Assembly (NCBI GenBank): GCA_031399165.1
Contig: JANNOO010000054.1
Coordinates: 1-64,000, forward strand
DNA length: 64,000 nt
Origin: JAKFWI01 sp031399165
GTDB lineage: Bacteria > Pseudomonadota > Alphaproteobacteria > Caulobacterales > Aquidulcibacteraceae
Direction: 5' to 3'
Shown in pieces: positions 35,916 to 43,381 of this stretch. Under the pieces are notes generated by a model. That model worked only from the letters and a program-made list of their open reading frames with translations. It was not told the DNA's origin and did no database searches. Every line of letters starts with the position of its first letter. The first letter of the stretch is position 1. Both the position numbers and the translations under genes were made by a program.

Positions 35916-36659
35916 TCAGGCCGCCGCGCCGTAGGCGTGCAAACTTTGACCGCTATTGCGCAGCCAGTTGCGGCCCTTGACGTAATCCGGGCAGCACTTG
36001 CTCACCAGCATCCAGAACCTGGCCGAGTGGTTCATCTCGACAAGGTGCGCCACTTCGTGCGCTGCCAGATAATCAAGCACGTAAGGCGGCGCCAAAACCA
36101 CGCGCCACGAGAACGCAAGCATGCCGTCCGCAGTGCATGAACCCCAGCGGCTGCGCGTATCCTTGATCTGCAAGCCGGCAGGCGTGACACGCAACACTGC
36201 TGCGTGCGCCGCAACGCGCCGCGTGAAATCGGTTCTGGCTTCCGCCATCAGGAAACGCTTTACGCGCATCGCGAAAATATCTGCGTCCGGCGCGCCGACG
36301 ATCAGCCGTGGAACTGGCGCCTTCTCCAGCGTCGCTGGCATGCGGCCATCAACGCGCTTCAAGCGATAATCAACGCCGCGAATTGGCAATGTTGCGCCCG
36401 GCGAAAATGGCGCGGCGTCCGGCAATTGCGCAAGCTGATGGGCGATCCACACCGCGCGCTCTGCTGCGAAAGCCGCCGCCTTGTTGGCTTGACGCGATGA
36501 CGGCGCAATCGCAACGGCTTCACGCTTGGTTGGATCAATGCGAACGGCAATACGACGCGCCCGCGGATTGATGAGGAGACGAACAGGAATCTGCGAGCCC
36601 CCAGCATGGACCACCAATGTTGTGGGCATCTTGCCAAAGAGGGTTCGAATCGTCCGCAT
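35916..36659 (-). CDS. YgjP/DUF45-type metallopeptidase
   Basis: The 247-residue protein ends in the SprT/YgjP-like zinc site AAHEVAHLVEMNHSARFW (HExxH plus a distal His) after the family hallmark DTRSRWGSCT. The N-terminal half is beta-rich with INPRARRIAVRID. Physiological substrates of this family are poorly defined. Starts at 36659 or 36629 are possible and neither has a clear Shine-Dalgarno sequence. It is convergent with the PBP gene. Confidence 0.85.
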   Translation of the reverse strand: MRTIRTLFGKMPTTLVVHAGGSQIPVRLLINPRARRIAVRIDPTKREAVAIAPSSRQANKAAAFAAERAVWIAHQLAQLPDAAPFSPGATLPIRGVDYRLKRVDGRMPATLEKAPVPRLIVGAPDADIFAMRVKRFLMAEARTDFTRRVAAHAAVLRVTPAGLQIKDTRSRWGSCTADGMLAFSWRVVLAPPYVLDYLAAHEVAHLVEMNHSARFWMLVSKCCPDYVKGRNWLRNSGQSLHAYGAAA

Positions 36660-36718
36660 GCAGAAGATACTGCCATAGAGTGTGCGGCCACCGCGCGGCT
36701 AAAATGAGTGTTAATGCG

Positions 36719-36733
36719 CCTTAAATATTAAGG
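36719..36733. promoter_or_regulatory. Palindrome CCTTAA-ATA-TTAAGG upstream of padR
   Basis: A perfect 6-3-6 inverted repeat lies 45 bp before the PadR start, just upstream of a TTGACT (36741) that could be a -35. It is a candidate operator for autoregulation. Confidence 0.35.
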
Positions 36734-36778
36734 ACGGGCCTTGACTGGCCTTGTGATCGCTCAGTACCTTTTAATCGC

Positions 36779-37120
36779 ATGGTAGCGGCAAAATCCAAGC
36801 GGCCATCGGACCGATACGCCGGCCTGCGTAAGGGCGTCCTAGAGTTGTTGGTTTTGCGCATGGCCAGTGCGGAAAAGCTGTACGCCGGCGAAATGCTGAA
36901 GCGCCTGGACAGGTCAGGATTTAAAACCGGCGAAGGCACGCTCTATCCCCTGCTCGGCCGGTTGCGGCGCGAGGGATTGATCGAACACGAGTGGAAAGAA
37001 TCCGCCGCCGGACCGCCGCGAAAATATTACGCGCTGACGCGCGCTGGCGGGCAAAGGCTCGAGGCGCTGATGGCGTTCATGGCGCAGGTGAGTGAGGCGG
37101 TCGCCAAAGCGGGCGCGTGA
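36779..37120 (+). CDS. PadR-family transcriptional regulator
   Basis: The 113-residue protein has the PadR winged helix with LRKGVLELLVLRMASAEKLYAGEML, then GEGTLYPLLGRLRREGLIEHEW and RKYYALT. The coiled dimerisation helix is very short, so it is a PadR-s1-like short form. A GTG at 37117 overlaps its stop and opens a 27-codon frame (MNGALGDWRKFFTHERAD) ending at 37200. That frame may be a remnant of the partner gene that PadR regulators usually control. Confidence 0.85.
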   Translation: MVAAKSKRPSDRYAGLRKGVLELLVLRMASAEKLYAGEMLKRLDRSGFKTGEGTLYPLLGRLRREGLIEHEWKESAAGPPRKYYALTRAGGQRLEALMAFMAQVSEAVAKAGA

Positions 37121-37336
37121 ACGGCGCGCTGGGGGATTGGCGCAAATTCTTCACCCACGAACGGGCAGACGCCGCTCCGCTACTGTTGTCCAATGGATGA
37201 GCCATGTCGTTGCAAGCGTTAAGGGAGTTAGCGCGGCCGGCAGAAAAATAGCGAAGCCGGGATCGTACTGTTCGCGCGCGTTGCCGACACATCTACCGTG
37301 CCTTTAATGCATCAACGTAAGGACGCCACATCGCGA
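37121..37336. other. Gap after padR without a convincing gene
   Basis: Apart from the 27-codon coupled frame (37117-37200), nothing recognisable is seen before the class 3 repeat begins at 37337. The region could be decayed sequence from a former padR target gene displaced by the repeat cassette. Confidence 0.35.
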
Positions 37337-37440
37337 TCTCGGCCCCGGTTTCGCGCAGCGAAGACCGGGGTCCATAAACGCTGACGGTGGAGATTAGCCT
37401 GCAACGGCTGGGATTATGGGCCCCCGCCTGCGCGGGGGCC
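37337..37440. repeat. Class 3 palindromic repeat, left copy
   Basis: This 104-bp element has two hairpins: CCCCGGT-N14-ACCGGGG with an inner TTCGC-GCA-GCGAA, then GGGCCCCCGC-CTGC-GCGGGGGCC(C). They are joined by a spacer containing TCCATAAACGCTGACGGT. The copy at 37827-37930 is in the same orientation; the first 52 bases are identical and roughly nine differences lie in the rest. The GIY-YIG gene is between them. Confidence 0.9.
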
Positions 37441-37450
37441 CAGGTGGCGG

Positions 37451-37789
37451 CTATTCCTCGGGCGGCTCCCATTGATCCGCCTGCACGCCACGACCGCCGA
37501 TCAGCTTCGGATAGACGTCATCCCAATCAGGGTTCGTCCGCTCGATCAGATTGGTTTTCCAGTCGCGGCGCCATTTCTTGATTTGTTTTTCGTGCTGGCG
37601 GGCGAGGTCTAGTGAATCGATGCGCTCATACCAGACGAGCCGTTTGACGTTATAGCGCGCCGTGAAAATCGAGCGGCCCTCGCGATGCTCCCAAAGCCGC
37701 CGCAAAAGGTCCGCCGAAACGCCAACATATAGCGTGCCGTGCTTGCCGCTCGCGAGCATGTAAACACCGCAGAGGCGTTCTTCGCGCAT
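37451..37789 (-). CDS. GIY-YIG nuclease domain protein (UPF0213-like), flanked by direct repeats
   Basis: The 112-residue single-domain protein begins MREERLCGVYMLASGK and continues GTLYVGVSADLLRRLWEHR. This gives the GIY (here GVY), YIG (here YVG) and Arg/His elements of the catalytic site; a later Glu is in RQHEKQIKKWRR. Such short proteins (COG2827-type) are of uncertain function. The gene is separated by 10 bp and 37 bp from two direct copies of a 104-bp palindromic repeat, forming a 594-bp cassette (37337-37930) between padR and phaZ. This context suggests a mobile or domesticated repeat-nuclease unit rather than a housekeeping gene. Confidence 0.85.
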   Translation of the reverse strand: MREERLCGVYMLASGKHGTLYVGVSADLLRRLWEHREGRSIFTARYNVKRLVWYERIDSLDLARQHEKQIKKWRRDWKTNLIERTNPDWDDVYPKLIGGRGVQADQWEPPEE

Positions 37790-37826
37790 GACCTGGACAA
37801 TAACGCTACAAACGAAACATACAAAG

Positions 37827-37930
37827 TCTCGGCCCCGGTTTCGCGCAGCGAAGACCGGGGTCCATAAACGCTGACGGTTGCGATTATTCTGAGACGGCCG
37901 GGAGTATGGGCCCCCGCCTGCGCGAGGGCC
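37827..37930. repeat. Class 3 palindromic repeat, right copy
   Basis: This is the same 104-bp two-hairpin element as 37337-37440, in direct orientation, ending 14 bp before the phaZ stop. One base change (G to A) in its second hairpin breaks one pair relative to the left copy. Confidence 0.9.
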
Positions 37931-37944
37931 GAGTCGTGGCGTGA

Positions 37945-39225
37945 TCAGGCGGCGTCCACTACCCGCAGCTTCGGCTTTTTCGTCGCGCTTACAGTGCGGA
38001 TGAACTCGCGCATGCGCGGATAGATTTCCGTAGCGAAGCGCCGCCCGTTGAACACGCCGTAATGGCCGACATCCGGCTGCACATAATCGAGCCGCATCGC
38101 GGCGGGGATCGATGTGCAGATATCGTGCGCGGCTTGTGTTTGGCCGACGCCGGAAATATCGTCGTTCTCGCCTTCGACGGTCATCAGCGCCACGCGCTTG
38201 ATCAGATCGGGCCGCACAAGATCGCCGCGATGATAGAACTCGCCGCGCGCCAGTTTAAACTCCTGGAACACATCGACGATCGTCTGCATGTAGAATTCTG
38301 CGGTGAGGTCCATCACCGAAAGATATTCCTCGTAGAAGTCGCGGTGCTTCTGGACGTTGTCGCCATCGGCTTTCACAAGGTTGTCGAAATACTGCCGGTG
38401 CGCGTTTATGTGGCGGCCGAGATTCATGCCCATGAAGCTCGCGAGTTGGACAAAGCCCGGATAGACGCGGCGAAACGCGCCCGGATAGATCGGCGGCACC
38501 GTGTGGATCATCTGCTGGCGGAACCAGCTTTCAGGCTTCTCCGTGGCCAGAACATTCGGCCCGGTCGGCGAGCGGCGCGCGTCGATCGGCGAGCCCATGA
38601 AAATCATCGTCGACGGCAGGGCCGGGTCGTCCTCGGCCTCCATCATCGCCGTGGCGGCGAGCACGCCTGGTCCAGGCTGACAAACGCCCACCACTGTCGC
38701 CCCTGGCCCAATCTGGCGGATCATTTCGCGGACGTGATCGATAAAGTCGTTGAGGTCGAACCGTCCGGCGAACAGGGGCACCATGCGGGCGTCGGCCCAG
38801 TCGGTGATGTAAACTTCATGTTCAGGCAGGAATGCTTCCACCGTGCCGCGCAGCAAAGTCGCGTAATGTCCGGACAGCGGCGCCACGATGAGCACAGCCG
38901 GCTCTTTGCGCACGCCGCGCGCCTTTGCCAACGCGTCGGCGTCGCGCTCGAACTTCAGCAGATTGCACCACGGGCTGGCCCAAACCTTCTCGATCATCAC
39001 CGGCACCGTCACGGCGCCAACACGCGTTGAGTCCAGATCCCAGACGGGCTTGGCGTAGCGGCGGGTGATGGACTCGAAAACTTCGGCGGCGGCGACAGCG
39101 GAACGCCCGAACTCAGTACTGGCAGCCGGGTTGAACGGGGATTGCAGCATAGCTGCCTGCGCCTTCGCCAGCGAGCGCATTGGCGCCATGGCCAGGTGGT
39201 TCCACTCGTAAAGAGAATACAGCAT
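37945..39225 (-). CDS. phaZ: Intracellular polyhydroxyalkanoate depolymerase
   Basis: The 426-residue enzyme degrades stored poly(3-hydroxybutyrate). It has the intracellular PhaZ pattern: MLYSLYEWNHLAMAPMR at the N-terminus and Cys182 in the nucleophile elbow GVCQPGPG, in place of the usual serine. The aspartate region is VEGENDDISGVGQT and the histidine lies in VGHYGVFNGRRF. It is about the normal length for the family (roughly 400-430). A phasin gene is also in the window (61784), consistent with granule formation. Confidence 0.93.
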   Translation of the reverse strand: MLYSLYEWNHLAMAPMRSLAKAQAAMLQSPFNPAASTEFGRSAVAAAEVFESITRRYAKPVWDLDSTRVGAVTVPVMIEKVWASPWCNLLKFERDADALAKARGVRKEPAVLIVAPLSGHYATLLRGTVEAFLPEHEVYITDWADARMVPLFAGRFDLNDFIDHVREMIRQIGPGATVVGVCQPGPGVLAATAMMEAEDDPALPSTMIFMGSPIDARRSPTGPNVLATEKPESWFRQQMIHTVPPIYPGAFRRVYPGFVQLASFMGMNLGRHINAHRQYFDNLVKADGDNVQKHRDFYEEYLSVMDLTAEFYMQTIVDVFQEFKLARGEFYHRGDLVRPDLIKRVALMTVEGENDDISGVGQTQAAHDICTSIPAAMRLDYVQPDVGHYGVFNGRRFATEIYPRMREFIRTVSATKKPKLRVVDAA

Positions 39226-39324
39226 GCAGCCTCTCGGCGCCTCACCGCCATTTTGCGGCGCAACACAAATCTAGTTGTACCTCAACGCGGTTACAATTCG
39301 ATTAGTTACAATCGCGAAATCGCT

Positions 39325-39984
39325 TCAGGTCGGATTTTCTTCGGTTTTCATGGCCCCCTTGAGGCAGGCGGCGGCTTCATCCGGGCTCAACGTGCTGGGA
39401 TACATGGCCATCAGCCGCCAATTTTCGTCCATCAGATACAAAAACGACGAATGGGCGATCAGGTATTCAGACGCCGATGTCGAGTCTGATTCCTTCGAAT
39501 AAGCGACCTTGAACGCCTTGGCCGCCGCATCGATTTGCGCCGGCGTGCCTGTCAGCCCCGACAGGCCGTCTGGGAACGCCTTTGACGAAACATAGGCCGC
39601 CAGTTTTTCGGGCGTGTCGCGCGCGGGATCGAGCGTGATCAGAACCGGCTGGATCACCTGCCCCTGCTGGCCAATCCGGGCCAGTGTGGCCTTTTCAACC
39701 TGAAGCGCGAGCGGGCACACGTCCGGGCAATACGTAAAGCCAAAATAGATCAGTGTCGGGGCTTCGTGGAAATTTTCCTGCGTCACCATTCTGCCGGTTT
39801 GATCGATCAGGTTGATCGGCCCGCCAATGGCTTCGTTGGCGCCAATCAGGCAGCCGGCCGGCAGCGCGGCTTCAGCGACAGTCGAGGCCGCTTGCGAAAC
39901 CGGCGCGTCGCTCTGGCTGCACGCGCTGAGCATCAGGCCAAGCGCGCCCACCGCGCCGCGTAGAAACAAGGTTAATGGCTTCAT
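39325..39984 (-). CDS. SCO1/SenC family copper-binding lipoprotein
   Basis: The 219-residue protein has a lipobox LSAC near residue 22 and a thioredoxin fold with the copper/thiol motif TYCPDVCP and the distal histidine in YLIAHSSFLYL. SCO proteins deliver copper to cytochrome c oxidase CuA and reduce its thiols. It is divergent from regB with a 92-bp gap, like the senC/prrC-regB layout in Rhodobacter, so it is probably linked to redox control. Confidence 0.9.
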   Translation of the reverse strand: MKPLTLFLRGAVGALGLMLSACSQSDAPVSQAASTVAEAALPAGCLIGANEAIGGPINLIDQTGRMVTQENFHEAPTLIYFGFTYCPDVCPLALQVEKATLARIGQQGQVIQPVLITLDPARDTPEKLAAYVSSKAFPDGLSGLTGTPAQIDAAAKAFKVAYSKESDSTSASEYLIAHSSFLYLMDENWRLMAMYPSTLSPDEAAACLKGAMKTEENPT

Positions 39985-40076
39985 AATCGCGACCTATGCC
40001 CGGAAGTCCCGCCTGTCAAAGCGCCGTTTGCCACTCGTGCGCCGTTTTCGGCTATAGTTGACGCTTGAGCGGACCA

Positions 40077-41441
40077 ATGGACCTTGCCCGCGCGGCAGGC
40101 GCGGTGTGGACGGCGCAAGGGCGCGTCCGCCTGCGCACGCTGGTGCTGCTGCGCTGGCTGGCGATCGCTGGCCAGACTGCCGCGGTGCTGTTTGTTCAGT
40201 TCGGACTGGGATTCGACGTGCCGCTGGGCGCGGCGCTGGGGATCATCGCCGCCAGCGCCTGGCTGAACCTGATTCTGATGTTCGCCTTCCCCACTCAGCG
40301 GCTGCTGCGGGAATGGGAAGCGGCGCTTCAACTGGCGTTCGACCTGGTGCAGCTGGCTATTCTGGTCGGCCTTACGGGCGGCATCGCCAATCCGTTTCTG
40401 TTGCTCCTAATCGCCCCGGTGGCCGTGTCGGGCGTGCTGCGCTCAACCACCACGGCGGCCCTGACGGCGTTGGCGTTCGGGTGCGTCGGCGCCTTGGCGA
40501 TTTGGGCGGCGCCGCTGCCATGGGCTGCCGGCGAAGCGATCGTGCTGCCAGAGCTGTACCGCTGGGGCCTGGCCACCGCCGTTCTGATCGGGCTGGGCTT
40601 CACCAGCGTCTACGCCTGGCGCATCGCCAATGAGGAAGACCGTCTCAACGCCGCGCTCGACGCTGTGCAGACCGTTTTGGCCCGCGAACAGAAACTCTCC
40701 GCGCTCGGCGGCCTTGCCGCTGCGGCCGCGCACGAATTGGGCACGCCGCTGGCGACGATCTACCTGGTTGCGAAGGAAATGGGCCGCGAGATTGAGCCCG
40801 GCTCGTTGCTGCACGATGACGTGCAATTACTGATCTCGCAAAGCGAGCGGTGCCGCGAAATCCTGCGCCAGCTTTCTTCGCGCGGCGACAAGGGCGACGA
40901 GGTTCACGAGCGTCTGCCGCTCGCCGCGCTGCTGGAAGAAGCGGCCAGCCCCCACCTCGCAGCCAGTGTCGAAGTGGCGTTCACGGCCGAGCCTCTGCCC
41001 GGTTCGGAAAGCGTGCCGCCGCCTGATATCCGTCGGCTGCCGGAAATCATCCATGGTGTCCACAATCTCGTAGAGAACGCTGTCGGCTTTGCCGATACGC
41101 GCGTGGATGTAATCGGCCGTTGGAGCAGTACTGTGGTGGAGATTGTAGTGCGCGACGACGGCCCCGGCTTCCCCGCAGGCCTGCTTAACCGGCTTGGTGA
41201 ACCTTACGTCAGCGCGCGCGGCCCGGATTCGCGCGGCGGCGGCCTGGGACTTGGTTACTTTATTGCAAAAACCCTGCTGGAGCGCACGGGTGCGCGCGTG
41301 GAGCACCGCAATCGGACGGCGCCGCGCAAGGGCGCCCTGGTGCGGGCCGAATGGGCGCGTTCGGCTATCGAAGCGCCTGACATCACTGGCGTGCGCAAGT
41401 CGGGCGAACCCAGTTTCTATGATGCCCAGCCTCGTTTATAG
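40077..41441 (+). CDS. regB: Redox-sensing histidine kinase RegB/PrrB/ActS
   Basis: The 454-residue protein has six membrane segments in residues 20-185 and the ubiquinone-site motif GGIANPF. The H-box has His219 in HELGTPLATI. The redox-active cysteine, Cys259 in ERCREILRQLS, is 40 residues after the histidine, the same spacing as His225-Cys265 in Rhodobacter capsulatus RegB. The ATPase part has GPGFPAGLLNRLGEPYVS and GLGLGYFIAKTLLERTGA. ATG 40077 was preferred; an in-frame TTG at 40065 would add four residues. It is followed by regA. Confidence 0.95.
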   Translation: MDLARAAGAVWTAQGRVRLRTLVLLRWLAIAGQTAAVLFVQFGLGFDVPLGAALGIIAASAWLNLILMFAFPTQRLLREWEAALQLAFDLVQLAILVGLTGGIANPFLLLLIAPVAVSGVLRSTTTAALTALAFGCVGALAIWAAPLPWAAGEAIVLPELYRWGLATAVLIGLGFTSVYAWRIANEEDRLNAALDAVQTVLAREQKLSALGGLAAAAAHELGTPLATIYLVAKEMGREIEPGSLLHDDVQLLISQSERCREILRQLSSRGDKGDEVHERLPLAALLEEAASPHLAASVEVAFTAEPLPGSESVPPPDIRRLPEIIHGVHNLVENAVGFADTRVDVIGRWSSTVVEIVVRDDGPGFPAGLLNRLGEPYVSARGPDSRGGGLGLGYFIAKTLLERTGARVEHRNRTAPRKGALVRAEWARSAIEAPDITGVRKSGEPSFYDAQPRL

Positions 41442-41448
41442 AACCGTC

Positions 41449-42000
41449 ATGCCCGAAGCTCAGCTCGACCTGCCGGAGGACGCAACCCTCCTGATCCTTG
41501 ACGACGACGCGCCGTTCCGCACGCGCCTCAGCCGCGCCCTTGCCGCGCGTGGCTTTGACGTAACCGACGTCGGCGGCGTGCAGGAAGCAATTGAGGTGGC
41601 GCGCGCCAAGCCGCCGGCTTTCGCCGTGCTCGATCTGCGTTTGGAAGATGGTTCGGGCCTCAGCGTGGTCGAAGAACTGCACCGCCGCCGCCCCGATTGC
41701 CGGGTCGTGATGCTGACCGGCTACGGCAACATCGCCACGGCGGTGGCCGCGGTGAAGGCGGGCGCGCTCGATTACCTGCCCAAGCCCGCCGACGCCGACG
41801 ATGTGATCAAGGCGCTGATCGCCGATCCGCATCGCAAGCCCGCGCCGCCGGAAAATCCGATGTCCGCCGATCGCGTGCGCTGGGAACATATCCAGCGCGT
41901 GTATGAGCTGTGCGGCCACAACGTTTCGGAAACCGCGCGGCGGCTCAACATGCACCGCCGTACGCTGCAACGCATTCTGGCAAAACGCGCGCCTCGTTAG
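41449..42000 (+). CDS. regA: Response regulator RegA/PrrA/ActR
   Basis: The 183-residue global redox regulator has a receiver domain with LLILDDDAPFRTRL, phosphoacceptor Asp62 in VLDLRLEDGSG and KP in YLPKPADADDV. A proline-rich linker (KPAPPENPMSADRVRWEHI) leads to a Fis-type helix-turn-helix SETARRLNMHRRTLQRILAK. Size and sequence match RegA. It lies 7 bp after regB. Confidence 0.96.
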   Translation: MPEAQLDLPEDATLLILDDDAPFRTRLSRALAARGFDVTDVGGVQEAIEVARAKPPAFAVLDLRLEDGSGLSVVEELHRRRPDCRVVMLTGYGNIATAVAAVKAGALDYLPKPADADDVIKALIADPHRKPAPPENPMSADRVRWEHIQRVYELCGHNVSETARRLNMHRRTLQRILAKRAPR

Positions 42001-42010
42001 AAAATTTGGG

Positions 42011-42442
42011 CTAAAGCGTAGCCAGCCGCGCCGCCGCCAGCCGCGCATACGCCAACAGCAAAGATCGCCGCCGCGCCGGCGCCAGGGTTGGTTGCTCCGC
42101 CGCCGGGCGAATGAACGCGCCGCCGAATTGGTCCGCCACGATCAGCCCAACATCTTCGGGTATCGCCTCGCGCGGAAAATCCTCCGCCACCGCGAAATAA
42201 AACGCATCGCAATAATGCGCGTATTCACGCCATTTCTGATCGACGCGATAATCGTCGAGACAGGACTTGCACTCGACGATGATGATCTCCCCCGCCGGCC
42301 CCAGCCCCGCCACATCCGCGCGCCGCCCGTTGCCCAGCGGCAATTCCGCCAACGGCGCATAGCCATGATCAATCAGCAGACGCATGACGCCGCGACAAAC
42401 GAAGTCGGTGCGCTCGGGGCGGGATTGGGGAGCGGGCTGCAT
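42011..42442 (-). CDS. mmcB: MmcB family DNA repair protein
   Basis: The 143-residue protein resembles Caulobacter MmcB, a putative nuclease linked to mitomycin C repair. LAELPLGNGRRADVAGLGP and IIIVECKSCLDDYRVDQKW give a PD-(D/E)XK-like acidic/Lys site. It is convergent with regA, and a class 2 repeat starts 12 bp upstream of its start codon, so its promoter must lie in or beyond that repeat. Confidence 0.88.
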   Translation of the reverse strand: MQPAPQSRPERTDFVCRGVMRLLIDHGYAPLAELPLGNGRRADVAGLGPAGEIIIVECKSCLDDYRVDQKWREYAHYCDAFYFAVAEDFPREAIPEDVGLIVADQFGGAFIRPAAEQPTLAPARRRSLLLAYARLAAARLATL

Positions 42443-42454
42443 GCCCTCATATTA

Positions 42455-42512
42455 CACCCTTCTCCCCTTGTGGGAGAAGGTGGCCGAGCGAAGCGAGGTC
42501 GGATGAGGGGTG
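42455..42512. repeat. Class 2 palindromic repeat, left copy
   Basis: The 58-bp element runs from CACCCTTCTCCCC to GGATGAGGGGTG, with the hairpin CTTCTCCC-CTTGT-GGGAGAAG and a second part GCCGAGCGAAGCGAGGTC. It is the inverse of the copy at 43319-43368. The two copies bracket the PhyH-like gene. Confidence 0.8.
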
Positions 42513-42556
42513 CAGGCGCAACCGCGGCGTCCGCCGTTCGCCGCAGAAGGACATAA

Positions 42557-43228
42557 CTAACCTGCGATGTACCACTCTAAACGCCGATCAAGATCAGCGC
42601 GCCTCGAATAGTCCACACGTAGCGCGCGCCGGTTGCTAATGTGAACCGCTGTCCGGGACCGGTGAAGGATCAATGCCTTCAAGATAAGAACATCACCGGG
42701 GTCGGCGCGGCACACTTCCGATGGCAGGGATTCGGCCACACTTCCTGCTGACGACGCGGTGATAGAACCCAGGTTGTGGCTGCCCAACGCTAGTTCCATT
42801 GCGCCATTGGAGTCGTCGCACTTGTCTATGTGAATGCGCACGAAAATCATCTGTGCGAGCAACTCCAGGGGCGGTTCACAATGCCAAAATCCCTCCTTCT
42901 TCACCCAGTTCGAATACCCTGCGCATTCCAGCTTTTGCATCACGGCGACCACGCGATCCTGATGCCAAGGTACGCCCCAATTGGCTTCATCGGACTTGTT
43001 GAAGGCGACGAGGCGCACTGGCCAGCCATCAACGCCGAGCTTCGCTATTTCTCGCGAGAGCGCGCTGTTCGGCCCGAGCAGCGGCAACAACCCATCTGAT
43101 AGTGGCAAGCGAACGCCCGGTTTATCACCAACGTCGCAATGCAGGGCCAGCGCTTCAACTTCATCTGCTGAGAGCAGCTTTCGCCGCCAAATGCGGCCGG
43201 TCGACTCAAACTCCGCAAGATCGTCCAT
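42557..43228 (-). CDS. Phytanoyl-CoA dioxygenase (PhyH)-like Fe(II)/2-oxoglutarate oxygenase
   Basis: The 223-residue protein contains GVPWHQDRVV (the HxD metal ligands), PGDVLILKALILHRSRT with the distal His and a downstream RRALRVDYSR that could bind 2-oxoglutarate. This is the PhyH facial triad. The substrate is unknown. The start at 43228 gives MDDLAEFESTGRIWRRKLLS; a longer open frame upstream leads into the class 2 repeat. The gene lies between inverted repeat copies at 42455 and 43319, suggesting recent acquisition or mobilisation. Confidence 0.75.
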   Translation of the reverse strand: MDDLAEFESTGRIWRRKLLSADEVEALALHCDVGDKPGVRLPLSDGLLPLLGPNSALSREIAKLGVDGWPVRLVAFNKSDEANWGVPWHQDRVVAVMQKLECAGYSNWVKKEGFWHCEPPLELLAQMIFVRIHIDKCDDSNGAMELALGSHNLGSITASSAGSVAESLPSEVCRADPGDVLILKALILHRSRTAVHISNRRALRVDYSRRADLDRRLEWYIAG

Positions 43229-43318
43229 TGCGAATGGCCGCCTCAGATGGTGCGCTTTGTCAATCGGGCCATGGCTTAATTGGGCCAAGCGCGGACAATC
43301 TCCAGGCGCTGGCGTCAA

Positions 43319-43368
43319 CACCCCTCATCCGGCGCTTCGCGCCACCTTCTCCCACAAGGGGAGAAGTG
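43319..43368. repeat. Class 2 palindromic repeat, right copy (inverted)
   Basis: CACCCCTCATCC, then GGCGC-TTC-GCGCC, then CTTCTCCC-ACAA-GGGGAGAAG. This is the reverse complement of the left copy except for a different central hairpin. It lies 13 bp past the stop of the diiron protein gene and may also act as its terminator. Confidence 0.8.
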
Positions 43369-43381
43369 TTTCTGTTGAGTG

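Noticed and set aside
37117..37200. 27-codon gene coupled to padR
   Set aside because: It has GTG overlap with the padR stop but is very short, has no recognisable product and is followed by decayed-looking sequence, so it is mentioned only as a possible remnant.
42011..42442. MmcB as a recently acquired nuclease tied to the class 2 repeat
   Set aside because: MmcB is a widespread alphaproteobacterial gene and its closeness to the repeat may be coincidence; kept only as part of a low-certainty hypothesis.
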